From Carya illinoinensis (lineage: Eukaryota; Streptophyta; Magnoliopsida; Fagales; Juglandaceae): 64,000 bases of DNA. Position 1 is the stretch's first letter; every line of letters starts with the position of its first letter. The translations under genes were made by a program, and so were the position numbers. The notes under the pieces are model-generated. The model was given only the letters and a program-made list of their open reading frames with translations. It made no database searches and had not been told where the DNA came from. This document shows, in pieces, positions 36,186 to 50,221 of the stretch. The DNA lies in assembly GCF_018687715.1 (NCBI RefSeq), contig NC_056752.1, positions 11,815,001 to 11,879,000 on the forward strand, in the 5' to 3' direction.

Positions 36186-36775
36186 ATGCTTTGTTTTAGA
36201 TTAAAAAAAAAAATCCCTTTCACTTTAAACGCATACATCCTTTTAATTTTAAAAACACCACTTTTGCCCAAACTCAATATAAGATATATTCTAACGCCTT
36301 TAGCATGCTTTCCTGCAAGACTTTCCTGTCATCTTCCCCCGTCTAGAAACGTACTGGACAGTTTCCTATAAGAATAAAGCTGCTGCCCCAACTCGGGCCG
36401 ACTTTTCTGACTAAGTGTTCGACAAATGAACATGATTCACATTAATACCTGTCTCCATACGAAGTTGACGATCAAGTCTTCACGCGCAAGTCATTAAAAA
36501 CTTGGAAACTTATGCCAACTTACAAGAAATTTGAGCCATTTTTACACCGCCAGGCCCATTCATACAGAAAAGTTTCCTGCAATTTTACCAAGAAATACAC
36601 TCAAATTCAGAATTAGTCTGTTTCCTAGTCCTGACCTCGGACATTACCTCAGAAGTGAAAGTTCATAACTGACAAGGACATTTTGTATTGCATAGGATTC
36701 TAATTCTATGTAGTTTTGTGGTCTTACAGTTCTAGCTTGACACGGTTTCTTCACAATATTCTTCCTCGAAACGTA

Positions 36776-36839
36776 TTGACTGGGCGAAAATAAAGTCATT
36801 TTTCACCGTATTCCAATATGCCTATAAAATTATAAATAG
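36776..36839 (+). promoter_or_regulatory. Core promoter of chitinase B
   Basis: TATA box tataaatag at 36831-36839, 55 nt before the ATG. A W-box core TTGACT lies at 36776-36781 and a further TTGAC at about 36738. W-boxes bind WRKY factors and are common in defence-gene promoters. The same arrangement is mirrored at gene C. Confidence 0.6.
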
Positions 36840-36881
36840 AGCTCCCTTCACCATTAATCTTCAATCCGAAGCAGCAACTAG

Positions 36882-38108
<1,227 letters not shown>

Positions 38109-38835
38109 ACATTTTGTTTTGGCTTCCACTGAATATGTTTCAGTTTACAGGATGTAAGGCCTACTATTTATAAATAAAGCAATAATCTCTATAGAATAAA
38201 AAATCTTTAAGAAAATCCTTATTGAGTGAGTGGTTGGGAAGAAAAAGAAGCAAACTAAATGAAGGAAGATATGGATCTTTCAAAGGGGAGGCAATATTTT
38301 AGTTGCTTTTACTCTTCTTTTTATTTTCAACATAACCTCTGTTCCAGGCTTGTAATTTCAACTTTCAATTGCTATACTTTCTTCATTATTAATCAATTAT
38401 CGTTTTCTTTTTATGGACTGAGGAGATCTTTGGTTAGAACTTAGAAGTCAAAGCATATACTTGATCCCTCTGCCTTCAAGTCCCTATAAACAGACTTGAA
38501 CTTTAGCCCTATAAAAAGCCTTCACGAAATGTTTAAAAAAAAAAAAATGTTGCTTCCAAATGGCTCAAATAAAAGTCTGTTAATCTGGCCTCCTACCAGG
38601 ATGCCAGATCAATAGATCATTATTATGGTTTATTGGGTCCGGGACGAGAGGAAGGGCATTCATAACTGAAACACGAGTAACTATTAGGTAGGTACTCTTA
38701 AAATATAAACACGTGATATTTACATCGTATTATAGGATTTCATGTCATTTCAATTGACGCTTGCATAAACAATTTTAATTATATAGAAGTATTTAATAAT
38801 TTTTCTTGAAACATGCACTTCGAGAACAACCTCAA
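38109..38835. other. 3' region of gene B
   Basis: Possible polyadenylation signal aataaa near 38172 (ataaataaagc). Otherwise no gene. Mirrored downstream of gene C. Confidence 0.45.
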
Positions 38836-39018
38836 AATTACCAAAGCCGGGGCATTAAGCTCATGCTTTCCACCGTTGGTGGCGTCGGGAGCTACAATGC
38901 CATCTGTTGATGATGGTAGGAGAGTGTAGGGAGCTACGTACTTCCATACTGGGGAAACCAATCTAATTCCATACCTCTGGGGGATGCCTTAGTAGATGGC
39001 AATAGACTTTGATATTAA
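38836..39018 (+). pseudogene. Chitinase relic in left arm
   Basis: About 180 bp of a third, more diverged class III chitinase. Readable blocks in shifted frames are SRGIKLMLSTVGGVGSYN, VDDGRRV, YWGNQSNSIPLGDALVDG and IDFDIK. At least two frameshifts and several stops are present. The last position, where the catalytic Glu belongs, is Lys. The exon-exon junction of genes A-C is crossed without an intron, so the ancestor was intronless. It starts and ends abruptly. Confidence 0.75.
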
Positions 39019-39169
39019 GCAAAATCATATTCACAAAACACTTTAAAACATAGGTACCTATTGGTCCCATTCTGTGACACAAATTATATGACCTTTCAAT
39101 TAAAATAGGTACCCATTCTCTTAACTTACAAGCTAAGTCAAGGAAAATGTTAGAATATAAATTAAACTA

Positions 39170-39496
39170 TTAAACATAACTCCGCCAACTAGCAAATTTG
39201 ATATATGTCTCCTCTCTTTTCTCTCTAAGGAGAACAGAGGTGGTGTTGTTTCTCTGTCTCCTCTCTGAAGTATAATGGTGAAGGCAAGAGTTCTCAGTGA
39301 TCTGCTAGTTTGGTGAATCACTATGGATAGTTTACAAGAAGTATGGAGAATCTAAAACTTAGTGAAGAGGAGGATACGAAAATTGCATTGGAGGGTGGTG
39401 CAACCTGTGATGTTCAACGTAAAGGGGAGATGTGTCTCATTGGCAACATATGGATTGACAGATCCATACGAAAAAACATTGTTGAAGCAACGATGG
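39170..39496 (+). pseudogene. LINE 5' end and start of ORF1, left arm
   Basis: An untranslated leader is followed by ATG 39343 and an ORF1 start (MENLKLSEEEDTKIALEGG ... LIGNIWIDRSI), resembling the N-terminus of DUF4283-type LINE ORF1. Similarity with the right arm stops at 39496 and the LINE is cut there. Confidence 0.65.
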
Positions 39497-40370
39497 CAAA
39501 GTTACTCACTCAAAAAATGAATAGCACAAATGCTATTCTAAGTGTAAAAGGATGCTATATAATAATTAGGAATAAAATTCTTAGATTGTCTTCTCAGAAA
39601 AAATTGTTTAAATCCAAACTCGTATAAAATGATAAAAAGTTTTATAAATAAAAATGGTGGTATGTAAAATGAATGGAATGATGCAACAGAAATAAAAAAG
39701 ACACTAGTCATAGACTAGATTCATACTTTTGAATATTTTTTTTTTAGTGCCAAATGGAACGTAAAAGACTAACAAATTGAAATTAACAATTAAACATTTA
39801 ACTATGCTAAATAATTTTAATTAATCTAAAAATTAAATAATTAAATGAAATTAATCAATGTAATTATAATATATATTTAATAGAAGCTTAAAGAAATAAG
39901 AAAAATAATTCACATAAAACAAAATAAACAACAAACAGAATGCCAAACTTTTAATTTAAAAATATCAAGAATACACTATAAATTTTAAATTAAAATTAAC
40001 TAAAATATTGGAAATAAAAAGATCAAGCTAAATAAATGAAGATAAAGATTAAAAATAATAGAAGAGATTAAATTATAATAATAATTAGATCCCTGAACGA
40101 GCTATTCAACAATGCTGCAGCGTGAATGAAAACTGACTGTATGAAATGAGGGTCTGCGGCGATGAGTAAATCCAAGAGAATAATAAGGTACTATTGAAAA
40201 ATGCCAAAGAGAGAATAATAAGGTGTGGCGCTGAATGAGATTTTAATGAAAAGCTGCCTCCAAGAGAAAAATTAATCTTTTTTTTAGGTCAAAGTCTCAT
40301 TCTAATAAAGTAGTGTGCGCCCACGAAGAATTATATCTTATGGCGTGAATTGAATTCATTGGCGGAACGT
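39497..40370. other. Unassigned AT-rich DNA
   Basis: Very AT-rich from 39640 to 40080. No recognisable repeat ends or frames. Confidence 0.4.
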
Positions 40371-40372
40371 GC

Positions 40373-40560
40373 TACGGCCACAGAAGATTCTCACCGAAAA
40401 TCTTCACCGAATAGTAACATTTGTTTCATTTTATTTTTTACTTTTTTTGAAAATATTTTTTAAAACTATTTAAATATTTTAAAAAAATAAAATAAAATTA
40501 TAAATTCATTTAAAAACAATTTCTTAATCATAAAGTAAAAAAAAAATATTCAAAATAGTA
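40373..40560. mobile_element. Truncated copy of the GGAACGTG MITE
   Basis: Starts ggaacgtgctacggccacag exactly like the full element at 43394-43788 and continues through its AT-rich arm. It lacks the second terminal repeat. Confidence 0.6.
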
Positions 40561-40790
40561 TTTCCCTAAACATAAACATTCTATTTTCCTTGATTTATCA
40601 CTCATGTACGTTAAATCTGGAGACTTGGGCCAAATCTGGTGAGAGTCATTCGATTACTGATCGGATGCTAGAGCTTTGGACAATTTAGAACAAGCGTAAG
40701 TTCGTTATAGAGGTATGATTTTATTATTTTGATACTCTTTATTTTTTTTTAAGTATTGTGCTTATCAGTTGATGTGTTAATATATTTCTG

Positions 40791-41876
40791 ATGATGAGTT
40801 TACCTCTATTTTTTACTTTTACCACACTGGGACTTGTGGAGGGCCGGAGGCCATTTGTAGCTAAGAAAATTGTTGCCAAAATTTTACAAAGTGGAGTCTA
40901 CTGGCCCACTATTTTTAGAGATGTGAAGTCATTTTGCAAGGCATGTGAGCATTGTCAGAAATTTGAAAAAATCACAGCACATAACATGATAACCATTTCC
41001 CCTATTCTTACACTTGAAATATTTGATTGTTAGGAGATTGACTTTATGAGACCATTCCCAAATTCATTTAGGAATTCTTATATTTTAATTGCTGTGGATT
41101 ATGTTTCAAAATGGGTAGAGGTTATACCTTATAAAACAAATGATCATAAGGTTGTCATCCGTTTCTTGAAAGAATTGTTTGCACGTTTTGACATTTCCAA
41201 GGCATCATTAGTAATGGAGGTTCATATTTTTGTAACAAACATTTTCAAAAACTTATGCAGAAATATGAAGTGACCTATAAAGTCTCTACTCCATATCACC
41301 CTCAGACTAATGGTCAAGCTGAGTTGGCCAATAGAGAGATCAAACTTATTCTTGAAAAAATAGTCTGTCCCACTCGGAATGGCTGGTCTGAAAAACTGGT
41401 TGATGCTCTCTGGGTTTATAGGACGGCATTCAAAACTAATTTATGTATGTCACCTTATAGATTGGTTTATAGTCGAGCTTGTCATTTACCTGTTGAGATT
41501 TAGCATCGTACTTTATTGGCTATTAAGCAAATTAACTTTTCACTTGATGCTACCAAAGGTTTAAAAAAGTTGTAGATTTCAGAACTTGATGAAGGAGGGC
41601 GGTCTACGATAATTCTCACTTGGCAAAGGAGCGAATGAAGGCCTTGCATAACAAGAAGATCCATGATAAACATCTTGTTCCTGATCATAAAGTGCTCCTT
41701 TATAATTCAAGATTACATCTTTTTCTCGGGAAGTTGAAATCCCGATGGAGTGGGCCATACATTGTAAAGGAGGTCCATTGTTACAGGGCGGTAGACATTA
41801 TCAATCCGAAAAATGGCAATAATTTCACTGTCAATGACCGGATAATGTCTAAAGTCGTTTATGACTGTCTTTGATC
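40791..41876 (+). pseudogene. Ty3/gypsy (Athila-like) integrase relic
   Basis: Decayed pol 3' part. Zinc-finger region VYWPTIFRDVKSFCKACEHC at 40900-40960, then an in-frame TAG at 41031-41033. First catalytic Asp region EIDFMRPFP, then ILIAVDYVSKWVEVIPY. The second Asp is lost at a frameshift near 41215. [16 protein letters not shown] (with the catalytic Glu) is at 41299-41346, in another frame. A third frame, 41620-41874, carries the chromatin-side tail (VLLYNSRLHLFLGKLKSRW). The wording of these blocks is typical of Athila. Not functional. Confidence 0.85.
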
Positions 41877-43393
41877 CAATCGAAGAGATCTTGCTTGTAC
41901 AAGACTCCGGGGAAGATTTTATATTTTGATTTATTTATTTATTTATTTCTTCAATTGCAGTTTATATTTTATTTATATTTGTTGTTTTGTTCTCATTTTA
42001 TATCACATGATTGGTTGTCCGTGTTGCTTACTTATTCTTGTGCACTTTGTTTTCTTTCGTTCAATTCATTGAGGACCATTTCTCTCACTAGTTGGAGGTA
42101 GCATGTGTGCATAGTTTAAAAAAAAAAATTCATTAATATAATATGCATTGATACATATATGATTGACACACACTTCATTTCTAGTACCTTATGAAGTGAT
42201 TGAGCACAAAACTGTAAGACTTATTATTTTGTAAGTCTTACAGTTTTGTGCACAAAACTGACAAGGAGCATAATTATTTTGTGAAGACTTATTTTCAACC
42301 TTGAGAATAGAGCATGATTTTTTATGCATCATATTTGTTGATATATGGTTTGAAACACAGGGCTGCTATATTTATTGAGATGAGATTTGGTAAAATTTAT
42401 ATAGAACGAAGGGAAAAGTTTGAAGGACATTTTGCACTTGTTTACACATTTAGTGTTCATCATTTATTGTCCACTGATTTAATACAAGAAAAGTAAACTG
42501 CAAGACTACCGAATCATGCTAAAAAACAAAAGTAATGAAAGAAAAAGAAAAAAAGGATTCGAGAAAAAAAAAAAGAAAAAAAAGAGAAGAAGAAGATAAA
42601 GGCAGTTTAGTGAACTTTCTTAAGTAAATGGCTAGAAATAGTTACCCTAACTTTGGGGGTAGAGTATTCAACCTTTAAACATAGTTGACTGAAAACTGCT
42701 AGTCTCTTGGGCTTTGAGGTAGTTAGAATCAACAATGATTAATCTTAATGTTGAAAAATCCTATGACAAATCCTGGTTAGTAATGAGAAACACAAAATCG
42801 TATAGTTATACACACATATGAGTTTTGAGACATTTTATTCAATTCTATGCGAAGGATTGTTGAGACAGTCTTGGTGAGTATAGTTTCTGGGGTTGAGTAA
42901 TCATGTATCACCTTATGAGAATTTGGAATTGTGTTTGATTGCTTTTGTTTAAATTTTGATCTTTATGCAATGTTCATCTCAACTAATTTTTACTATTTTG
43001 CTTAAGGATTAGCAAAATGCTAGTTGAGGGGTGTGATTGAGCTGAAATATTATATATTTCATACATCTAGAACCAATACATTTTAATTCTTTCATCACAT
43101 TATTATTAGTTTTATATGAAAAAATAATTAACATGAATAAATCCAAGTTATAATTTAAATTGGTTGATAGCATGGTTTATACTAAATTTTAGAACTTGTG
43201 ATTTAATTGAGTAATGTTTCTTTATATGCACAATACATATTTTTTTATAGATTTTATTTTTTTATTTTTGTATGTAGTGATTAAAAGAAATGGAAATTAG
43301 AGTTAATAAAAGTGAAGCATGGCACAGGATGAATTTAAAATGGAGGGCTTTTCGTTTATGGAAGACATGGTGCACGGAAGGGATTTATTTTTA
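41877..43393. other. Post-pol region of the Athila-like relic and AT-rich DNA
   Basis: Purine-rich stretch 42535-42605 (gaaaaagaaaaaaag-like), common after pol in such elements, and otherwise no coding sequence that I can support. Contains the perfect hairpin at 42204-42251. Confidence 0.4.
42204..42251. repeat. Perfect 20-bp hairpin
   Basis: gcacaaaactgtaagactta (42204-42223) pairs perfectly with 42232-42251, leaving an 8-nt loop. A further partial repeat, cacaaaactg, follows at 42251-42260. Could be a fold-back remnant; no transcript evidence. Confidence 0.8.
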
Positions 43394-43788
43394 GGAACGT
43401 GCTACGGCCACAGAAGATTCTCACCAAAAATCCTCACCGAATAGCAACATTTGTTTCATCTTATTTTTTACTTTTTTTTAAAATATTTTTTAAAACTATT
43501 TAAATATTTTTAAAAAATAAAATAAAATTATAAATTCAGTAAGAAATTTATGTCAATAAGAGAAATACTATTTTCCACATAAATTTCTTACCGAATTGTA
43601 TTTTTTTTAATATATATATATTTTTTTACTTTGTGATTAAGAAACTGTTTTTAAATAAATTTATAATTTTATTTTATTTTTTAAAAATATTTAAATAATT
43701 TTAAAAAAATGTAAAAAATAAAATGAAACAAATATTGCTGTTCGGTGAAGATTTTCGGTGAGAATCTTCTGTGGCTGTGGCACGTTCC
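43394..43788. mobile_element. Palindromic MITE, Mutator-like
   Basis: Starts ggaacgtgctacggccacag. The right end in reverse reads ggaacgtgccacagccacag. The inverted repeats extend over more than 100 bp each, so the whole element folds back. Flanking 9-mers ttattttta and ttttgttta match at 7 of 9 positions, suggesting a decayed 9-bp target duplication. A smaller nested palindrome (agtaagaaatttatgt / acataaatttcttac) occupies the centre. Confidence 0.7.
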
Positions 43789-44894
43789 TTTTGTTTAATA
43801 GAAAATAAAGAGTTCTGGGGAGCAATTGAGACAGTCTATGTGTGTTTTGTTTCTTTGCTTTTTGCTGTTTTTAAATTTTTAGTATATATATATATATATA
43901 TAAAAGAAAAAGGAAAAAAAAACAAAAACGACAGGAGAGTGCAGGAAGGGCGGCTTTTCTACAATCTTGTTATTTACAAATTTTGGGGAGTAAAATTTAA
44001 AGATAAATATTTTTATTTATAAAAATCTAAAAAGAAATACTTTTGTTGCAAAGACATCTTATAAAAATAAATCGATTTTATATAATATATTATATTTATT
44101 TTATAATAAAATAATTTTATAATCTAATATATCATATCAAGCAACACTAAATTGTATATTTGCTTTTGTAAAACTTCTTTATAATTAAAATATTTATTTT
44201 AAATAATTAAAAAGAAATTATTTGTAGAAGAAAGTTGTTGAGAATTATTTTAGTGAAATTTTGAGTAATACTATATACAATCGTGGAGTATACAAGTACC
44301 GTAATTTTAAAAAAAGAGTGAGATTCACTATTAATAAATTAATTTTTTTTACGTGAGTCTCGTATTTTTTTAATTTTTTTTCAAAATGATTATACGACGC
44401 TTACCTGCTCACGACTGTAACTATCATTTTTCTTATTTTCCATAGATACATTTTTGTTTAAAATACTTGTTTGAATAATTCAACTTTCCTTAATTTGGAC
44501 AAATAATTCTAAGAAATAATAATTTGTCTTACTAATCAATCCCCATTTTGCGCCTCTATTCCTCACCTCTTGTCTTTTTTCATTCTCATCCTAAGCATAT
44601 TTGTTTTGCATTTAGCTTGTTCAATTCTTTTCCTCTCTCATTTGCATTCCAACAGTAAAAGAAAAAAATAATAATACACGTACAACTCTTTTATAATTAT
44701 GTTTTAAATTGTAAATATTTTTATAAATGATATTATTCTTATAAATTATTTTGTAAAAATATCTTTCATTTAAAATATAATTACAAAAATAAATATATAA
44801 TATATATTTATCAATTTTTGTGAAAGAAAACCCCCCGAGTTTGGGTTTACTTTAGGGTGGGTTAAAGGCACAATGGCTACGTGCCTACCTTAAT
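43789..44894. other. AT-rich unassigned DNA
   Basis: Includes a (TA)n run at 43883-43903. A segment at 44275-44430 resembles one at 33640-33780 (gagtctcgtatttt, tcaaaatgattata, acgacgcttac / acgttgcgtaatc), probably a shared MITE family. No gene. Confidence 0.4.
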
Positions 44895-47195
44895 TACACA
44901 CTCATATGAACTTTGACATTGATAATCTTATGAAGAGTGAATATCCATAGTGATTGTTGCAAATAAGAGGGTGTACTCTATTGAATTTGTTTTTTGAGTA
45001 ACACTATGTTTGAACTAAGATGCATTTAGGCACGTTATTTGCCCTATTGCTTATTTATATATTTTATAAAAACAAATTAAAAATTCAAATTTTTTGTTAT
45101 TTTTTTTCCTAATCTTTTTTTTTTTTTATAAAATAAATCCAAAAATAAAAATATAAAGTTTCTATTTGGGGTCAGTATGAGGTATTGGGATAAGTCTAGG
45201 AATTGTATTATGAAGCAATAGCATAAGTCCCAATGAGACAATATGGCTTATAGCACGTGCATGGGTGCAGTCACTTAGTGACTTAAAAACTTTACTGCCT
45301 TGCTTGTTTACCCATAGCCCCCGAAACATAAGATTTTTTCTCTTGCATGGGTCAGTTTTCAACTATATCACGTCATAACCCACGACACCCACATCATCCC
45401 TATCGGTCTTGTCGATTCCCGCGGGATTACGATCATCCAATCTTCGACTCCTTTTCAGAATCATGGTAAGCCTATTTGAATTAATTCTCTTTCCTTCTAG
45501 CAGTTTAGAACTCGGCGTGTGTTTGGTGGAAATTGGGTTGTGGAGTTTGCGTACAGGACATTTGGGATTTTTTTTTTTTTTGTGTTGGGCTGAGTAGACC
45601 GTAAATGGATTGATCTTCTCAGAGTATTCTATGCGTATATTGAGGACGATTTTATTGGTGGGTTATGTGATTATACAGTTCAGTTTTATCCAAGTGCATA
45701 CCAAGTATTTGATTTTTTGTCTCAACCAAGTTGTCTCAATCATTTTCTCATTGTTTAACAAACATTCATGCTCATACATCATGTATATTTAATCCATGAA
45801 AAGTAGAGATACATGGGAGTTGTTCATCATGTCTTTCTTAGTGTCTTCATCTTGGCACACATAAGTGATATTTATTCTATTTGTGTCTTGTCAGATTAGT
45901 GACACAAAGGGAGAGTATTGGAAGAGCTAATTGGAATATTTTAATATTGTAAAATTTAGGGAGAGTTTGAGTAAGTGTGAGTTTAATGAATTTGCTGAAA
46001 ATAAAAATGGAGAGTAGCAGAATATTGAGGGGGAGAACTATATACTTTAGGGGGAGCAGCAGAATATGAAGGGGGAGAACTAAGTATTGAACATGTTATT
46101 GATGATGACTAGAACACTATTTTTGTAGGTTTAGATTACGTCAAACCTTTGATTATTATTGAGACTAATTTCAAAAAGTGTTCTATGTCATTTCTTCTCA
46201 TTACTGTATTAAGATTTTCTTCACGAGATCTAGATCTTAGTCTACTGGTTGTTTTTGTCTTAGGTTCTTAATGCATTCATCAAGTTGGTTTTGTTACCAA
46301 TCCGCCAAAGGGGAAGATTGTAAAGGCAAAAATTGGCTAGATTTAGATGAATATATGATAAGACTTATCTTATCATTATATTTGAAATTATTGGATGAAT
46401 GTAAAATAATTATTGATTTATCTCTAAACAATGTTGAGTCTATCTAGAAGTTTTAGAGATTGTTTAGATGAGTCATTGAGGTAAAACTCGAGTCCATGAG
46501 GATCTGCATTTATCCAGAACAAAAGGTGAATAGAAATCAATCACTGTAGAAGAGAGTTCTCGCAAAATGCCAGCAATTTGTCGAGAGACGTTCTCGCGAG
46601 AGATTCTATCCATCAACAGAATCCTACTTCAACTGGAACTCTTTCCAGATTGTTTATTTAAAAGATCCTATTGGTTAGTATCTGTAGAGATTCAGATCTA
46701 CATATTTTCAAGAGCACTTTCTAGTTCATATTTTGGTTAGAAAATTTCTTAGTGAATTTTTATATTTGTGACCTCTCATTATTTGTGATCGTGCTTCAAG
46801 TGTGAATGATTATTGATTGGATTTTAACTACTGGAGTTTCAGGAGGGAAGTCAATAATTTGAAGATCGTCAGAGGTTCTGACTGTTACTGCGGTAGAAAA
46901 CAAATGGGTCATTTATCTAGACAAGTAAGACAGTCAAGTTACAAAGTTTTTGTAATTGATAATAACTTGTAATTGATTTTTAAACATTAAAATTGACTTT
47001 CTTCAATTTGGCTGCCCCGTAAGATTTTACCTTTAAAGGGTTTCCCTTCGTAATCAATCGTTGTATCTTGCAAGTTTGATTATTTTCTTTAAACATTTAA
47101 TTCGTTTAATAATCATAATATAGAGATCTAACCAATTTTTTCAAGAAAATTGGTAGAAAATTTCATGGTTCTACAAGGGTACTTGGGGAATTTCA
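44895..47195 (+). mobile_element. Older Sirevirus fragment E2b: 3' noncoding region and 3' LTR
   Basis: Plus-strand relic with post-pol noncoding DNA, a leader-intron donor GTAAG at 45466, polypurine tracts (46026-46080 and 46303-46317) and the 3' LTR (46319-47195). Gag, pol and the third frame are absent. The LTR is followed by ggttt (47196-47200) and LINE sequence. This is the reverse-complement partner junction of 28706/28707. Confidence 0.85.
46319..47195 (+). repeat. 3' LTR of Sirevirus fragment E2b
   Basis: 877 bp from tgtaaaggc to ggaatttca. A very similar copy lies at 61862-62738. Confidence 0.88.
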
Positions 47196-50075
47196 GGTTT
47201 TCATTCATGTGAGTGTCAACTCTACCCCCCAATCCCTCCAAAAAATCCATCTGCCCCACCTCTGCTGATGCTTTAAAAAGAGTACTGAAATACATGAGTA
47301 TCAACTAATCCCTCTCCTCATTTAGTTTCCATGAGCCATTTGCATCTTTGAGTCCCTTAATAAGTTCTTTTTTCTCTGTGAAGCTTTATTGTGAAAGAAA
47401 TATGCATTTGTGTCCCCCTCTTTCAACCATAGAGCTTTGGAGGTTTGTCTCCACATAATTTCCCCTCTCTCAAGCCATTGTTGCATTTCAGTTCTAGCTT
47501 CTCTATGCTTAGCCCTTCTTTGGCAGTGTGAATCACTACTTTGCAAGAGTTGCAATTTAGTTCTAACCCTTTCAATGCCTTGATTCACATGCCCAAACTT
47601 TTCCTTATTGCACACTGTCATCTGTTCTTCATACCTCTCAATCTTCCTCATTACAAAATTCAATCCATTAACACCTAGTTCCACCTACCATACAGCTTCA
47701 ATAATCCTTTTACAGTCCGAGAATTCCACTCACATAACCTCAAATCTAAAAATTTTGTTTCTCTATTTTTGGTAATGGTCTTCTTGCTGCTTGAAAATGA
47801 TAGGCACATGGTCTAAGTATGCTGCTATACCATGCTGAACTTGAGCCATTGGGTAATTTGAACACCACCTTAAGTTTGCATGAAACCTGTCTACCTTTCA
47901 CTTATACAATGAGTAGGCTCCCTCTTATTGCACTAGGTAAATTGGTTTCCATAGTAGCCCAGATCCTTTAGCTCACATTCATCCAACACAGCTTTAAAGG
48001 CGTGCATTTGCCTTTCTGGTCTTTGTTGTCCCCCATATTTCTCATTGCTCCCCAAAATTTCAATGAAATCCCCCAAAACTAGCCAAGCTTGGTGTTGAGC
48101 CACTTTGAGTGATCTGAGAAGAGCCCAACTCTTGTGTCTTTTAGTAGCATCTAGATGTCCATATACCCCAATGAGGAAGGAAGGATTAATAGCAGTATCA
48201 TAAGCTTTGATCTGAGCATGAATATGTGATCTTGAAAAATGAAGGATTGTAAGATCCACTTCCTTTTTCCAAAGTAATGAAATGTCCCCACTCCTACCTT
48301 CACAACTCACACCCAAACAATTCTCAAAACCCAACCTAAATTTTAGTCTTCCCATATCCTTTGCATTCAATCTTGTTTCTTGTAGAAACAAGACCTCGGG
48401 AACGACCCTTCTGACCAAGTCAAGATGGACGCAAATTTCACCTGGGTTCCAGCTTAGAAGAGTCATTGGTCCTGACAGGGCTGTTGAACAACCTTTGTTA
48501 ATCCCTTCAGGAGTGAATTTTATTCCTCCACCTCCACTTCTGTCAAAGCCATTCATTCCTTATCCCTTAACTTCTTTTTTTTAATACTATTTCATGTTGT
48601 ACTCTTAATACTGCTACCATCTAGATTTCTTTTCTTATTGCTCACTCAACAAGAGGTTCAAATATTGTACCTGAAGTACGTGCACGTTTCATCAATGATC
48701 TTGTTTTCTGATGTATCTACATGTTTGCTATAAGTTGATGGGCTTGTGATTCTATTGACAGGCCTGGATTACCAAAGTTAGGCCTAATGGGTATCTCGGG
48801 TTGATTCTCAACAACCCCATTACTTGCCATTTCCATAGCCATTACCTTATTTAAAACTCAATCACCTACCAAATTAAGCTTAATTACCTCAACACCCTCC
48901 TCTTGTAACATATCAGTTAACCTTAATTATTGCTCCATTTTATTGTCTCCCCCCCCCCCCCCCCCGGCACCACGAGGCGCCCTCCAAACTTCCTCTAACG
49001 TCTTCTTTCCTTATAGTTGCATCAACTTCATAATTATTTCCATGATTTCTACCGAAATCCGTACACCTGCCATCTCAAGGGAATGAGCCCCTTGTTGAGA
49101 ACCTCCATCCTTCATCGCACTGCCATTCCTAGCCACCTTGCTGTCATGTTTTTCCATAATACTAGGTCTCCCCCTTGGTTGAATACGTTGCCTTCTACCA
49201 TCCATTATCGTTTATAGCCAAGAACCAAATTTTGGAGATTCTTCCTTTCTTTCATTAGCCTTTGAGCAAACACCTCCCTCATGCAAAATTCTTCCACACG
49301 TAAATCAAAAACGAGGCATCTTTTCATACTGTAACAGAATCTAATACTTCATGCCATGCAATGTACTTGTTCTTCCTTTGTCCTGTGGTTTCCATAGATC
49401 TAATAGAACTCTTACTCTCAAGATGTTACCCCATCCCACATCATTCTCCTCAACTTCCACTGATTCAACTTCCCCCTATGATCTTTCCAACTTTTCACCA
49501 TACTCCCTATCCATTCCAACCAGCGACATATTATGGAATTGAACCCACATGGTAGCCTTATCAAATTTCAACGAGCTAGGTTGTGTGAAACCATCGAAAT
49601 GGTTAATCACAAAGAGACAATTTTCAAAGAGCCACAAATGCCCATCTATAACATGTTCTCTATCAGCATGAATGGCAAACGAAATTGTAAATACATTGGT
49701 TCCTACTTTTGTGAACGTAGCAGAATTATTTAACCTTCATACCTTTCCCATCGTTGCTTCAACAATGTTTTTTTTCCTATGGATCTGTCAATCCATAAGT
49801 TCCCAATGAGACACCTCTCCCCTTTACGTTGAACATCACGGGTTGCACTACTCTCCAATGCAATTTTTGTATCCTCCTCTTCACTGAGTTTTAGATTCTC
49901 CATACTTCTTGTAAGCTCTCCGTAGTGATTCACCAAACTAGACGATCAACGAGAACTTTAGCCTTGACCAATATACTTCGGCGAGTAGACAAAGAGAAAC
50001 AACACCACCTCTATTCTCTGTAGAGAGAAAAGAGAGGAGCCATATATCAAATTTGCTGGTCAGCGGAGTTATGTT
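47196..50075 (-). pseudogene. LINE (L1-type) 5' part: ORF1, endonuclease, pre-RT
   Basis: Minus-strand LINE cut at the Sirevirus site. ORF1 start at 49936 (MVNHYGELTRSMENLKLSEEE). A decayed DUF4283 segment at 49400-49735 carries readable blocks such as LFVINHFDGFTQPSSLKFD. A hinge follows at 48600-49350. The endonuclease is open over 47933-48556 (207 codons; LLSWNPGEI, VLFLQETRL, GVYGHLDATKRHKSW, and VLGDFIEIL, where the usual GDFN has Ile for Asn). Pre-RT lies at 47322-47684 (KFGHVNQGIERVRTKLQLL). The stop after the endonuclease and frameshifts in ORF1 show decay. A 17-C run lies at 48949-48965. Confidence 0.82.
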
Positions 50076-50221
50076 TAATAGTTTAATTTATATTCTAAGA
50101 TTTTCCTTGACTTAGTTTGTAAGTTGAGAGAATGGGTACCTATTTTAATTGAAAAGTCATATAATTTGTGTCACAGATTGGGTACCTATGTTTTAAAGGG
50201 TTTTGTGAATATGATTTTGCT

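Noticed and set aside
38779..38961. 60-codon minus-strand frame conserved in both arms
   Set aside because: Antisense shadow of the chitinase relic; conservation is due only to the recent duplication.
39133..39321. Minus-strand frame over the LINE leader
   Set aside because: Antisense to the LINE 5' region, with no domain.
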